Shown piece after piece: positions 1-6,910 of a stretch of 12,124 nt of DNA. Position 1 is the first letter of the stretch; every line of letters begins with the position of its first letter. The notes under the pieces were generated by a model. The model made no database searches. It was not told the origin of the DNA and saw only the letters and a list, made by a program, of their open reading frames with translations. The DNA comes from HGM13634 sp045537285 (GTDB taxonomy: Bacteria > Bacillota > Clostridia > TANB77 > CAG-508), in NCBI GenBank assembly GCA_045537285.1, contig JAZSPC010000041.1, forward strand, positions 1-12,124, given 5' to 3'. The position numbers and the translations under genes are program-made.

Positions 1-1038
1 TATTCCTTTCATATCTTCATATCCTAGGTTTATTTCTACACCTTTTGCAGGATATAACATATATAAAGTTTGATTTTCTTCATTATATTCTGCCTCGTAA
101 TATCTTGGCCATAATATTTTTACTGCTCTATATAATTTATAAAGATCTTTATCTATTATATATTCTTCTAATACTTTTTCGAATTTTAATTGAGCAGTAT
201 AATCATATCCATGTAATGATATTTCATTATCATAGAAGAATATATAATAATCATTATTTCTATATCCTAAATACCCTTCTTCAACACTACCAAATGGTGC
301 TGTTCCGTATATTTCAGCTACTTTATTTAAAGAATAATCTTTATCGATTTCAGAAACAAATCTGTTTACATATTTAGCTGAATAAACCATATTTCTTATT
401 CTATCTTCTCCAGGATATTTAATTACAGCTATATTTCCATCATCAAATAAGTAATATCCATCTTCATCTGGTCCTTCAGGTTCTCCTAAATATTTAACAA
501 ATTTATCAAATTTTAATGTATGAGCTGCAATCATATCAACTGATTCTTCTACAGTATAAATATTTGAATTTCTTGCTATTTTTACATGTTCAATAGCTGA
601 ATAAATTTCTCCATCTGTATCTTCATAAAAATCTGGTTTATTATTTATATTTGTAGTATATGATTTATCACTTTCATTAAAGAATACTTTAATTTCAATA
701 TTATTCTTTTCATCTATTAAATAAAATGTAGATTGTTTATAATCAACAAGCTCTTGTACAAGAACTTTAAAGAAATTCTCATTACTTGTTCCATCTTCAT
801 TGTATAATTTTCTATCAAATCTAACATATATTTTTATACCTTCTACAGATATAAATTGCACATTATGTTTTTTTAATATAGACTCTAAAGTAACTTCATT
901 TTCTTTCTTCACTTGAGAAAGTGCAACTATTTTAGATTCTTCAATTTTTCTTTGTGTTTTAGTCATAAGTGAAAATAACAATGTAATAAGTATAATTAAA
1001 ACAACACCTACAATAATTTGTATCTTAGAAAGCTTCAT
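1..1038 (-). CDS. Membrane-anchored extracytoplasmic protein of unknown function, last visible gene of the T4SS-like operon (C-terminus cut by window edge)
   Basis: A frame with no stop runs from an ATG at 1038 through the left edge, giving 346 codons with the C-terminus outside the window. The start is supported by an AGGAAGGTG Shine-Dalgarno about ten bases upstream. The gene begins 20 bases after the VirB6-like gene stops, so it is very likely in the same operon. Residues about 7 to 25 form one hydrophobic segment (IIVGVVLIILITLLF). It is followed by a short charged stretch and then a long hydrophilic region rich in Tyr, Asp, Glu and Asn. This suggests a single N-terminal anchor with the rest outside the membrane. 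I recognise no family. By position it could play the role of the VirB8/TcpC-type bitopic component of Gram-positive T4SSs, but I see no motif that proves this. The reading frame is certain; the function is not. Confidence 0.85.
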   Translation of the reverse strand, partial: MKLSKIQIIVGVVLIILITLLFSLMTKTQRKIEESKIVALSQVKKENEVTLESILKKHNVQFISVEGIKIYVRFDRKLYNEDGTSNENFFKVLVQELVDYKQSTFYLIDEKNNIEIKVFFNESDKSYTTNINNKPDFYEDTDGEIYSAIEHVKIARNSNIYTVEESVDMIAAHTLKFDKFVKYLGEPEGPDEDGYYLFDDGNIAVIKYPGEDRIRNMVYSAKYVNRFVSEIDKDYSLNKVAEIYGTAPFGSVEEGYLGYRNNDYYIFFYDNEISLHGYDYTAQLKFEKVLEEYIIDKDLYKLYRAVKILWPRYYEAEYNEENQTLYMLYPAKGVEINLGYEDMKGI

Positions 1039-1058
1039 AATTCTTGTTCACCTTCCTA

Positions 1059-2255
1059 TTAATGTTTACCTAATTTATTAACACCACGAAGTGAAACTAA
1101 TCCTTTAAGATCAAAGATTATCTTAACCATTCTTTCTACAACACCCATAGCCATTATAAATGCTAATGCGATAATTGGAGAAACTTTTGCAATTTCACCT
1201 GCAGATAATACGAAAATTAAGTAAATTAACGCATGTAATGGTTGAATTAAAACGTTAACAACAAATTCTTTCATCCAAATAGAAAATGCTTGAGCTTTAC
1301 CATCACCTGCTTTATCTATACCATATGTAACTGTAATAAGTGGTGCTATCATTATTAAGAATCCTACCATTAAAACTCTCTTTAAATATGTCCAGAAATA
1401 TTTTAATTGTAAGAATAATAAGCATATATACATTACTGTATTCATTGCATAATCTAATCCAGAAGAATCAAATAATGCTGTCCATATTCTTTCACGTATT
1501 ATCAATTCAAATGATTCATCTGAAGCTGCAGTTGATAATAATTGAATTTCTAAATCATAGAATAAATTAGTAAGCATTTCACCAAACATTATAACAGCTA
1601 CCATTATATATTCTAATAAGAATAGTATTACAACACTCTCTACCCAACCTATAAGCATTTTTTTGTATTTTGCTTTATCATCAGATAAAGTAGATAATGC
1701 CATTCTTATACCAATATATAATAAAACAACTAATGAAAGACCAGTTGCTATAATTTGTATAATACGAAACATTTTAGCAACTCTATCTTTAATTGCATTT
1801 ACTTCTGCTGAAGATTCAATCTCAACTTGATTTGCACCTTCAACACCTACTTTATATGTATCTCCCATTTCAAAGAAATTTATATTAAATAACGGAATTC
1901 TATTAAATACTGTTCTTTCTATTGAAAAGAAATAATTTAATTTTCCTTCTTCTGTTGAAAAAGTAAGTTGTCCCATAATTAAATCAAATTGAAACGCTAA
2001 TAAATTAATTGCACCAGCTAGAAGACCAACTACTGCACCCATAATTGTTGCACCATAATTTTCGTTCTCTTCAGTGTCTCCTTCTATTTCTTGTTGTGCA
2101 AATCCGTTTTCTGGAGTTGCATTATCAACAGCTAGTATATTAACCATTTTTGATTCACCAGATATTGATTCTGCACCTTCAGCATATACACTATTACAAA
2201 ATATGAAATTAAACAAAATAATTATTAACGTTAATACCACTACTACTTTTTTCAT
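1059..2255 (-). CDS. VirB6/TrbL-like polytopic membrane protein of a T4SS-like system
   Basis: This 398-residue protein starts with a signal peptide (hydrophobic residues 3 to 19, likely cleavage after VYA at 25). Further hydrophobic segments lie near residues 69-95, 163-188, 201-226, 271-287, 293-311, 331-351 and 358-372, the layout expected of the VirB6/TrbL channel subunit. Around residues 181-213 the core GIRMALST...KAKYKKML closely echoes the pilins encoded upstream (GIKYMMGS...KAEYKKTL). The ATG at 2255 is preceded by AAAGGAA. The gene lies 32 bases behind the VirB4 gene and 20 bases before the anchored protein, in one operon. In known T4SSs this subunit builds the inner-membrane part of the channel and contacts the VirB4 ATPase. 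The assignment rests on topology, context and the shared core. An unrelated multi-spanning T4SS accessory protein is the alternative. Confidence 0.7.
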   Translation of the reverse strand: MKKVVVVLTLIIILFNFIFCNSVYAEGAESISGESKMVNILAVDNATPENGFAQQEIEGDTEENENYGATIMGAVVGLLAGAINLLAFQFDLIMGQLTFSTEEGKLNYFFSIERTVFNRIPLFNINFFEMGDTYKVGVEGANQVEIESSAEVNAIKDRVAKMFRIIQIIATGLSLVVLLYIGIRMALSTLSDDKAKYKKMLIGWVESVVILFLLEYIMVAVIMFGEMLTNLFYDLEIQLLSTAASDESFELIIRERIWTALFDSSGLDYAMNTVMYICLLFLQLKYFWTYLKRVLMVGFLIMIAPLITVTYGIDKAGDGKAQAFSIWMKEFVVNVLIQPLHALIYLIFVLSAGEIAKVSPIIALAFIMAMGVVERMVKIIFDLKGLVSLRGVNKLGKH

Positions 2256-2287
2256 ATCTAAATTCCTTTATCACTAATATAATTATA

Positions 2288-4267
2288 TTATTCTTGACCT
2301 TCAGCTTCTCTTCTTCTCTTTTCCATTTCAGCTTGTTTTGAAAGGTTTGTTTCAACGAATTCAAACTCTTTCTTAGTTGGTTGAATTGCAAGTATAGCTG
2401 AATCACCTGCAACTTTTAATAAACCTTCACCTCTACTACATGTAATTAAGAATCCAGCTTCACCTTCAGATAGTTTAAATACTTCTCTTAAATACTCAAT
2501 TTCTGATTTATCTTGAGCTAAGAATAATTTTGTATCTGATGATGTTAAAACAGCTTGTGCTTCTGGTTTTTCATAAAAGTCTTGGAACCTTTGTGAAATT
2601 ATTGCCAAAGATACATTTCTTTTTCTTGCACGACGAGCCATTCTGTTTAGGAAATCAACAGCTTCTGGATATGGAAGCATCATCCATGCTTCGTCAACCA
2701 ACACTCTTTTTTGTTTCGCTCTTCCTTTGTTTTCACTATTTTTCTTAACGTATTTTTCCCAAATCCATGATAATAGGATTTGTTGTGCTAATGGTCTTGC
2801 AAATGATTCTTCTAATTTAGAAATATCTAAGTTTATAAATGTTATATCTTCTAATAAGTTAAATGTAGATTGCCCATCAAAATATGATAATTGACCATTA
2901 TATTCTTTTGTATATTGTTTCATTACTTTTGTTAAATAACTGTAATGGAATCTATAATCTTCATTTGTATTTTCTTTTGCTTTTTGTAGAATTCTATTAT
3001 ACCAACTACCTATTGTTGGCATATCTTTTTTAGTTCTAGCAAACATGTCTTTATAATCTGCGTTTGCAACATATAAACTATCCGGATCAGATGTTATTCC
3101 AAGCTCAGCATATTCTTCTGCTACTGATTCTGAAATTATTTGTTTTGTAATTTCATTTACTACTGTACTTCTTGTGCTACCTCTTGCCATAGTAAGCAAT
3201 ACTTGTGTAACGTCTTCTACTTTACTTTCAACATTTAGGACTGTTCTTTCTTTTCCGGTAATTTCATCCTTAACTTTTTCTTCTTCTATATCAAAGAAAT
3301 TTATAATTGTATCTGAATTTGCACTTATTGTTATATTTATACCACCAAGCGCCTCTGCCATTGTAACATATTCACCTTCTGCATCAAGTGCTAAGCTTTC
3401 TATTCCCATTAAAACACTTGATCTTGCTATTAATGTTTTCATAGTAACAGATTTACCAGCACCAGACTTAGCAAAAACCACCATATTATAATTTGTTAAA
3501 GAAGAATGGAAATTATCGAATAATATAGGGGCACCTGTTTGTTTATTTATTCCTAGTGGTACACCTGTATCATGTCCTATCTCAGAAGTTGTAAATGGAA
3601 ATACTGTTCCCATTGAATCTCTATCAAATGTATGTGTTTTGTTTATCATATCATTCATTAAAGGTACATTACTTTTAAATGCTTCTTCTTGTAGTGCCCA
3701 TGTAGTTTTTAAACTTACCAATGATTTTGAAAGCTCATTTATCAATAATGTGGTTAGCTTATCTAGGTCTTTTAAACTATATGAAAATAATGTCGTTACA
3801 ACAGATGCTTCAAATAATTTATTAAATCCTGCTGCTATTTTATCTCTTAAAGCTTCTGCTTCTGATTGTTTTTGTGATAACAAACTTTCTCTGTTTATAT
3901 TTCCTTTATCTCTTGCAACTAACTTCTCTGTTTCTAACTCATTTATCGTTTTATTTAATTGCCTTTGAGATTCTGCCTCTGGGACTGGGTTTATGTATAT
4001 AGATGTGTTTATATCTCCAAACTCATACATATCTCTCAACAAGTATGGAAACGTTGCCATTCTTGGTAATGCGAATATAAAGAAACTTCTTGCAAATCTT
4101 GTTGTTGAAGATGATATTTTTAGATAATCTAAGTTTGATGCATCTATTCCAGATGGTGCTATTAACTCTTTTACGGTTTTCTTTTTAAGTATGTTATACT
4201 CATTATTTTCTAATGTATTAACTTGCTCTACGCTTTTTACTTGATTCTTTTGTGTTTTGTTTGCCAT
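2288..4267 (-). CDS. virB4: VirB4-family T4SS ATPase
   Basis: The 659-residue protein has a complete RecA/HerA-type ATPase domain. The Walker A motif is AKSGAGKS at residues 266-273, with a LDAEGEY motif at 294-300. Walker B is VLVDEAW at 522-528, followed by a Q559-R560 motif (IISQRFQDF) typical of VirB4/TraC ATPases. Residues 100-150 look like a coiled coil. VirB4 proteins power pilus biogenesis and substrate transfer at the inner face of the membrane. The usual long N-terminal domain is reduced here; its role seems to be taken by the separate protein encoded just upstream. The ATG at 4267 lies 50 bases inside the end of that gene, behind an AAAGGGG Shine-Dalgarno, so translation is probably coupled. 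The ATPase motifs are intact and the family call is firm. Whether the substrate is DNA, protein or only pilin cannot be read from the sequence. Confidence 0.93.
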   Translation of the reverse strand: MANKTQKNQVKSVEQVNTLENNEYNILKKKTVKELIAPSGIDASNLDYLKISSSTTRFARSFFIFALPRMATFPYLLRDMYEFGDINTSIYINPVPEAESQRQLNKTINELETEKLVARDKGNINRESLLSQKQSEAEALRDKIAAGFNKLFEASVVTTLFSYSLKDLDKLTTLLINELSKSLVSLKTTWALQEEAFKSNVPLMNDMINKTHTFDRDSMGTVFPFTTSEIGHDTGVPLGINKQTGAPILFDNFHSSLTNYNMVVFAKSGAGKSVTMKTLIARSSVLMGIESLALDAEGEYVTMAEALGGINITISANSDTIINFFDIEEEKVKDEITGKERTVLNVESKVEDVTQVLLTMARGSTRSTVVNEITKQIISESVAEEYAELGITSDPDSLYVANADYKDMFARTKKDMPTIGSWYNRILQKAKENTNEDYRFHYSYLTKVMKQYTKEYNGQLSYFDGQSTFNLLEDITFINLDISKLEESFARPLAQQILLSWIWEKYVKKNSENKGRAKQKRVLVDEAWMMLPYPEAVDFLNRMARRARKRNVSLAIISQRFQDFYEKPEAQAVLTSSDTKLFLAQDKSEIEYLREVFKLSEGEAGFLITCSRGEGLLKVAGDSAILAIQPTKKEFEFVETNLSKQAEMEKRRREAEGQE

Positions 4268-5456
4268 TAGTTTCTTCTACCCCTTTCTTCTTTTTGTTTT
4301 TTTCTTTATCTATCTTTTCTATTGCTTCATTTTTTATATCTTGTGGAATTTTAGTGGTTTCGTCCGCTAAAATTTGTTTTGCCAGCTCAGCTACAATATC
4401 ATCTATGTTTTCTTCAATCTCTTTTAATTCTTCACTTCTTTCGTCTAAAACTTGATCTATTGCTTTTTGAGCTGCTTCCTTTGCTCTTTGTGGAGCTTCA
4501 TTATTCAATGCCATAATCTTTTTATCTATAACATTTTCTGCATCTATATATATTTCGTCATAACCTGCTTCTAATGCTTTTTCAACACTAAATACTTCTG
4601 AATCATCTCTGTTATATGCATTGTATAATAATTCTACTAATTCAAAAGAGTTAAGTACTTTTCCAATAACACCAATTCCAGATAATACCCTAACCAAAGA
4701 TGCTGCTTTTGTATATAAATTTGAAAATGCTGTCTCTCTTACTTCTTCATCTGATAATAGTCCAACTTCTCCCATATCACTTGGTTCATAAAAATATTTT
4801 ATTATTATGTAATATTTTTTCTTTAAAACATTTTTATTTAAACTCATCTTTTTAGTATCTGTTACTATATCAGCCCCATAACTATATAGATTTTTTTCTC
4901 TTAGTAATTCAAATTGCTTTTCTTTTAGTATTTTAGGATTTATATTTGGTCTTGCTTCATATTCTTTTAATTTAAATTCTTTTAACTCTATATCATCTCT
5001 TAATCTGTCTACTCTATCTTTGTAATCAGAAATATTTTTTTCCAAGTTTATTGTCCTTGTTTGAATATATATTTGAATAGGTTCTCTTAATGTATTTAAG
5101 AATGCTGAAAATCCTTGTTCTGTTGCTGCTTTTTCAACTTCCGACATCAAATCGTAGTTTACACCTTTGCATTCAATAGCCATCAAGAATTTCTTTCCAC
5201 CTTTTTGAATTATCATATTATCTTTTACTGTTTCAAATTCCATAAAATCAAATATAGATTTTTTTTCATATTCCTTAGCAATTTTAGTTTTGCTTGTAGT
5301 AGTAGTTGGTTGTGTAGGGCTTTCTATTAATTCTTCTTTTGGATTATTACTTTCCTTTTCTTTGTTTTTTAGCATAATAAATACTATAAATAGTGCTATT
5401 ACAACAAATACTAATAATACTAATATCGTGTATAAAAATGACTCTAAATTATTCAT
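4218..5456 (-). CDS. Membrane-anchored TraC/VirB4 N-terminal-domain-like protein
   Basis: The protein has 412 residues. Residues 7-28 form one strong transmembrane helix, followed by a Thr/Pro/Ser-rich linker (about 45-57). A globular domain begins near KSIFDFMEFETV (66-77) and contains KGGKKFLMAIECKGVNYDLMS, split here as residues 85-94 and 95-105. This opening resembles the N-terminal domain of TraC/TrsE/VirB4 proteins. A coiled coil follows (138-190). The tail from 320 on is long, highly charged, probably helical, and ends in Lys/Arg/Ser-rich sequence. No Walker motifs are present. The ATG at 5456 overlaps the prgI stop by one base (TAATG), and its Shine-Dalgarno GGAGG lies inside prgI. 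The last 50 bases overlap virB4. The arrangement suggests a stoichiometric partner that tethers VirB4 to the membrane. That role is inferred from order, coupling and domain resemblance. Confidence 0.7.
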   Translation of the reverse strand: MNNLESFLYTILVLLVFVVIALFIVFIMLKNKEKESNNPKEELIESPTQPTTTTSKTKIAKEYEKKSIFDFMEFETVKDNMIIQKGGKKFLMAIECKGVNYDLMSEVEKAATEQGFSAFLNTLREPIQIYIQTRTINLEKNISDYKDRVDRLRDDIELKEFKLKEYEARPNINPKILKEKQFELLREKNLYSYGADIVTDTKKMSLNKNVLKKKYYIIIKYFYEPSDMGEVGLLSDEEVRETAFSNLYTKAASLVRVLSGIGVIGKVLNSFELVELLYNAYNRDDSEVFSVEKALEAGYDEIYIDAENVIDKKIMALNNEAPQRAKEAAQKAIDQVLDERSEELKEIEENIDDIVAELAKQILADETTKIPQDIKNEAIEKIDKEKNKKKKGVEETNGKQNTKESSKKRRAS

Positions 5457-5794
5457 TAGTTTTCCTCCTTATTTTTATCGTAGATGTATATTCTGTTTTT
5501 TTTCATTCTAAATTTTATGTATCTTACTATTATTTCATCTATTTTCTCTCCACCAGTTTTTTTAGTTACTTCCATACTTTTAGTATTTGGCATTGTAAAT
5601 GTTCCTATTCCAAAACCAATAAAAGCAAAAGTTCCCATCACTATCCATGCAGTTATTAGATGAATAGGCTTAATTACCATAAATAATAAATATCCAGGAA
5701 CTAACCCTATAAGAGTATATAATAATGCTTTATATGAGAAAAATAATATTCTTCCTTCACCTTTTAAATCCCTTGGTATTAAATAAGTTCCCAT
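5456..5794 (-). CDS. prgI: PrgI-family small membrane protein of the T4SS-like system
   Basis: This 112-residue protein begins MGTYLIPRDLKGEGRILFF, the short start with an IP(R/K)xL motif typical of PrgI-like conjugation proteins. It has two adjacent transmembrane helices (about 22-41 and 45-67) and ends in a basic, hydrophilic tail (KFRMKKNRIYIYDKNKEEN). The size and two-helix layout match PrgI/TcpE/VirB3-like proteins, which sit beside the VirB4 ATPase in the inner-membrane complex. The ATG at 5794 follows AAGGAGG with a 6-base spacer. It is the first gene of the machinery operon, with a promoter candidate just upstream, and its stop overlaps the next start as TAATG. The VirB3/PrgI role fits the position directly before the TraC-like and VirB4 genes. 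Confidence 0.75.
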   Translation of the reverse strand: MGTYLIPRDLKGEGRILFFSYKALLYTLIGLVPGYLLFMVIKPIHLITAWIVMGTFAFIGFGIGTFTMPNTKSMEVTKKTGGEKIDEIIVRYIKFRMKKNRIYIYDKNKEEN

Positions 5795-5819
5795 GTTTTT
5801 CCTCCTTGGTTACAAAAAT

Positions 5820-5855
5820 AGCCATTATCTAATACAATTATATCAAATAATGGCT
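5820..5855. promoter_or_regulatory. Inverted repeat overlapping the prgI promoter; candidate operator
   Basis: Perfect 9-bp arms, AGCCATTAT (5820-5828) and ATAATGGCT (5847-5855), are separated by 18 bases. The inner flanks continue the symmetry with two G-T pairs. The -10 hexamer of the likely prgI promoter lies exactly in the middle, so a dimeric regulator bound here would block transcription of the machinery operon. Read as RNA from an upstream start, the same bases form a 15-pair stem followed by ATTTTTG, so a backup terminator is the alternative reading. Confidence 0.5.
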
Positions 5856-5865
5856 GATTTGTAAC
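5837..5865 (-). promoter_or_regulatory. Promoter candidate for the prgI-virB4-virB6 operon (extended -10)
   Basis: On the minus strand a perfect TATAAT (5842-5837) is preceded by TGA, giving the TGN-TATAAT extended -10 form. The -35 region is poor (GTTACA or TTACAA around 5859-5865), which an extended -10 can tolerate. The predicted start is near 5830, leaving a leader of about 36 bases before the ATG. The strong terminator upstream at 5936-5966 makes a separate promoter necessary for this operon. Confidence 0.55.
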
Positions 5866-5935
5866 TATTTTTTCGAAAAAAAGTTATATTTAATTTATTT
5901 GTAATATTTCTGTCATTTTTATGTAATATGAACAT

Positions 5936-5966
5936 AAAAAAAGAAACATCTTGTAGATGTTTCTTT
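5936..5966 (-). terminator. Rho-independent terminator after the pilin genes
   Basis: A 12-bp stem (5940-5951 paired with 5955-5966) has a 3-base loop and, on the minus strand, is followed by a run of seven U (5942-5936). It begins 7 bases beyond the stop of the second pilin gene. It should end most transcripts of the pilin unit before the machinery operon. Confidence 0.9.
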
Positions 5967-5973
5967 ATATTTC

Positions 5974-6345
5974 TTAGTTAAAGAAATTTCCAGCAGCATC
6001 GAAAACCCATTTAACTATGTTAGAAGCTGCTAATACTAATACAGCACCTATTACATATGGCATTAATGTTTTCTTGTATTCTGCTTTTTCTTCTGCACTT
6101 CCCATCATATATTTTATACCTAATATGATTAATGTAACAATTGCAGCTATTGTACCTACTGTTTGTACAATTCCTAAAATATTACTACCCAAACTATTTA
6201 CTTTTAGAGCTGCATTAGTTGATGTACTACCAGTAGTGTTAATAACACCCATTATATTAATTTCTGTTGCTAACGCTACATTGCTTAAACTTGCTATTAA
6301 CATTATTGCTATTGTAACTATTGAGAATACTTTTTTTAACTTCAT
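5974..6345 (-). CDS. VirB2/TrbC-like pilin, second tandem copy
   Basis: The protein has 123 residues. A signal peptide covers residues 1-26, with likely cleavage after NVALA. A Ser/Thr/Asn-rich variable segment follows (30-54). Two transmembrane helices lie near 57-77 and 96-115, joined by a charged turn (GSAEEKAEYKKTLMP). This is the classical VirB2/TrbC pilin plan: the charged turn faces the inside of the channel or the cytoplasm while the helices pack into the filament. The start at 6345 has an AGGAGG Shine-Dalgarno seven bases upstream and lies 15 bases after the stop of the first copy. The C-terminal core is nearly identical to the first copy, while the mature N-terminus differs in length and sequence. 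A terminator follows directly. The pilin call is strong by plan and context, although no pilus has been shown here. Confidence 0.85.
   Translation of the reverse strand: MKLKKVFSIVTIAIMLIASLSNVALATEINIMGVINTTGSTSTNAALKVNSLGSNILGIVQTVGTIAAIVTLIILGIKYMMGSAEEKAEYKKTLMPYVIGAVLVLAASNIVKWVFDAAGNFFN
6005..6179. repeat. 175-bp direct repeat, copy within the second pilin gene
   Basis: This block matches 6389-6563 with only two base differences, both silent (an A/G in the segment CAGC-CCTATT and a T/C in GTACC-ACTG). It encodes the two-helix core of the pilin. Sequence on either side diverges sharply, including the variable region after the signal peptide. Confidence 0.95.
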
Positions 6346-6360
6346 ATTATTACCTCCTAA

Positions 6361-6711
6361 TTAAAATAAGCTAGTACCAGCTTGGAATACCCATTTAACT
6401 ATGTTAGAAGCTGCTAATACTAATACAGCGCCTATTACATATGGCATTAATGTTTTCTTGTATTCTGCTTTTTCTTCTGCACTTCCCATCATATATTTTA
6501 TACCTAATATGATTAATGTAACAATTGCAGCTATTGTACCCACTGTTTGTACAATTCCTAAAACATTACCTCCAAGAGTACTTACTTTATTTGAAGCATT
6601 TGTTTGTGTTCCTGTTATGTCAGAAGGATCTATCGCTAACACGATATTGCTTCCGCTAGCTAATAACATTACTGCTATTGTAATTATAGAGAATACTTTA
6701 GATAATTTCAT
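6361..6711 (-). CDS. VirB2/TrbC-like pilin, first tandem copy
   Basis: This 116-residue protein has a signal peptide (residues 1-26, SNIVLA, cleavage likely before IDPSD) and a short polar variable segment (27-48). Two transmembrane helices follow at about 50-72 and 89-108, around the conserved turn GSAEEKAEYKKTLMP (76-90). It is the first gene behind two stacked promoters. A GGAGGAG Shine-Dalgarno lies just upstream of the ATG at 6711. A run of about 59 residues in the core is identical to the second copy, while the exposed N-terminal part of the mature protein and the last residues (QAGTSLF against DAAGNFFN) differ. The two products could be mixed subunits of one filament, or major and minor pilins. 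That is inferred from co-transcription and similarity. Confidence 0.85.
   Translation of the reverse strand: MKLSKVFSIITIAVMLLASGSNIVLAIDPSDITGTQTNASNKVSTLGGNVLGIVQTVGTIAAIVTLIILGIKYMMGSAEEKAEYKKTLMPYVIGAVLVLAASNIVKWVFQAGTSLF
6389..6563. repeat. 175-bp direct repeat, copy within the first pilin gene
   Basis: This is the partner of 6005-6179, with 173 of 175 bases identical. The offset between the copies is 384 bp. Both lie in the same orientation inside adjacent genes, so unequal recombination between them could delete or add a pilin copy. Confidence 0.95.
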
Positions 6712-6778
6712 AATATCTCCTCCTTTTGTTTTTATTTTTATAATATCCCTTTCGAGAACATTAAAAACTTATAAATTA

Positions 6779-6807
6779 ATTATATAATATTCTACAAAAA
6801 TTTGCAA
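6779..6807 (-). promoter_or_regulatory. Proximal promoter candidate of the pilin operon
   Basis: On the minus strand TTGCAA (6807-6802) is followed after 17 bases by TATAAT (6784-6779). The predicted start is near 6772, giving a leader of about 60 bases before the first pilin ATG. Confidence 0.6.
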
Positions 6808-6826
6808 ATATTTATATATTAATTTC

Positions 6827-6855
6827 ATTAAACTATATTTTTTTTTAGTTGTCAA
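6827..6855 (-). promoter_or_regulatory. Distal promoter candidate of the pilin operon
   Basis: On the minus strand a consensus TTGACA (6855-6850) is followed after exactly 17 bases by TTTAAT (6832-6827), which differs from TATAAT at one base. The spacer contains a run of nine A. It lies just downstream of the spo0E terminator, about 48 bases upstream of the proximal promoter, so the pilin genes probably have two stacked start sites. Confidence 0.6.
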
Positions 6856-6876
6856 GCATAATTTTATATATTTTTT

Positions 6877-6910
6877 AAAAAACATCTCACTTTGTTATGT
6901 GAAATGTTTT
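6877..6910 (-). terminator. Rho-independent terminator of the Spo0E-like gene
   Basis: The arms AACATTTCAC and GTGAGATGTT (minus strand) form a 10-pair stem extended by two A-T pairs, with an 8-base loop and a following U-rich run. One pair is G-U on the minus strand but would be a C-A mismatch on the plus strand, so it is built for minus-strand transcripts. The stem begins inside the stop codon of the upstream gene. Confidence 0.8.

Noticed and set aside
45..377. Plus-strand frame of 110 codons at the left end
   Set aside because: It is the shadow of the minus-strand anchored-protein gene, has no ribosome binding site, and shows the skewed Ile/Leu/Tyr/His composition of antisense frames.
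5916..5940. AT-rich inverted repeat TTTTTATGT / ACATAAAAA behind the pilin terminator
   Set aside because: It is almost pure A/T with a short stem next to a much better terminator, so it is expected by chance in DNA of this composition.
6401..6787. Plus-strand frames opposite the two pilin genes (6017-6364 and 6401-6787), similar to each other
   Set aside because: Their similarity only mirrors the duplicated pilin core on the other strand; neither has a ribosome binding site.
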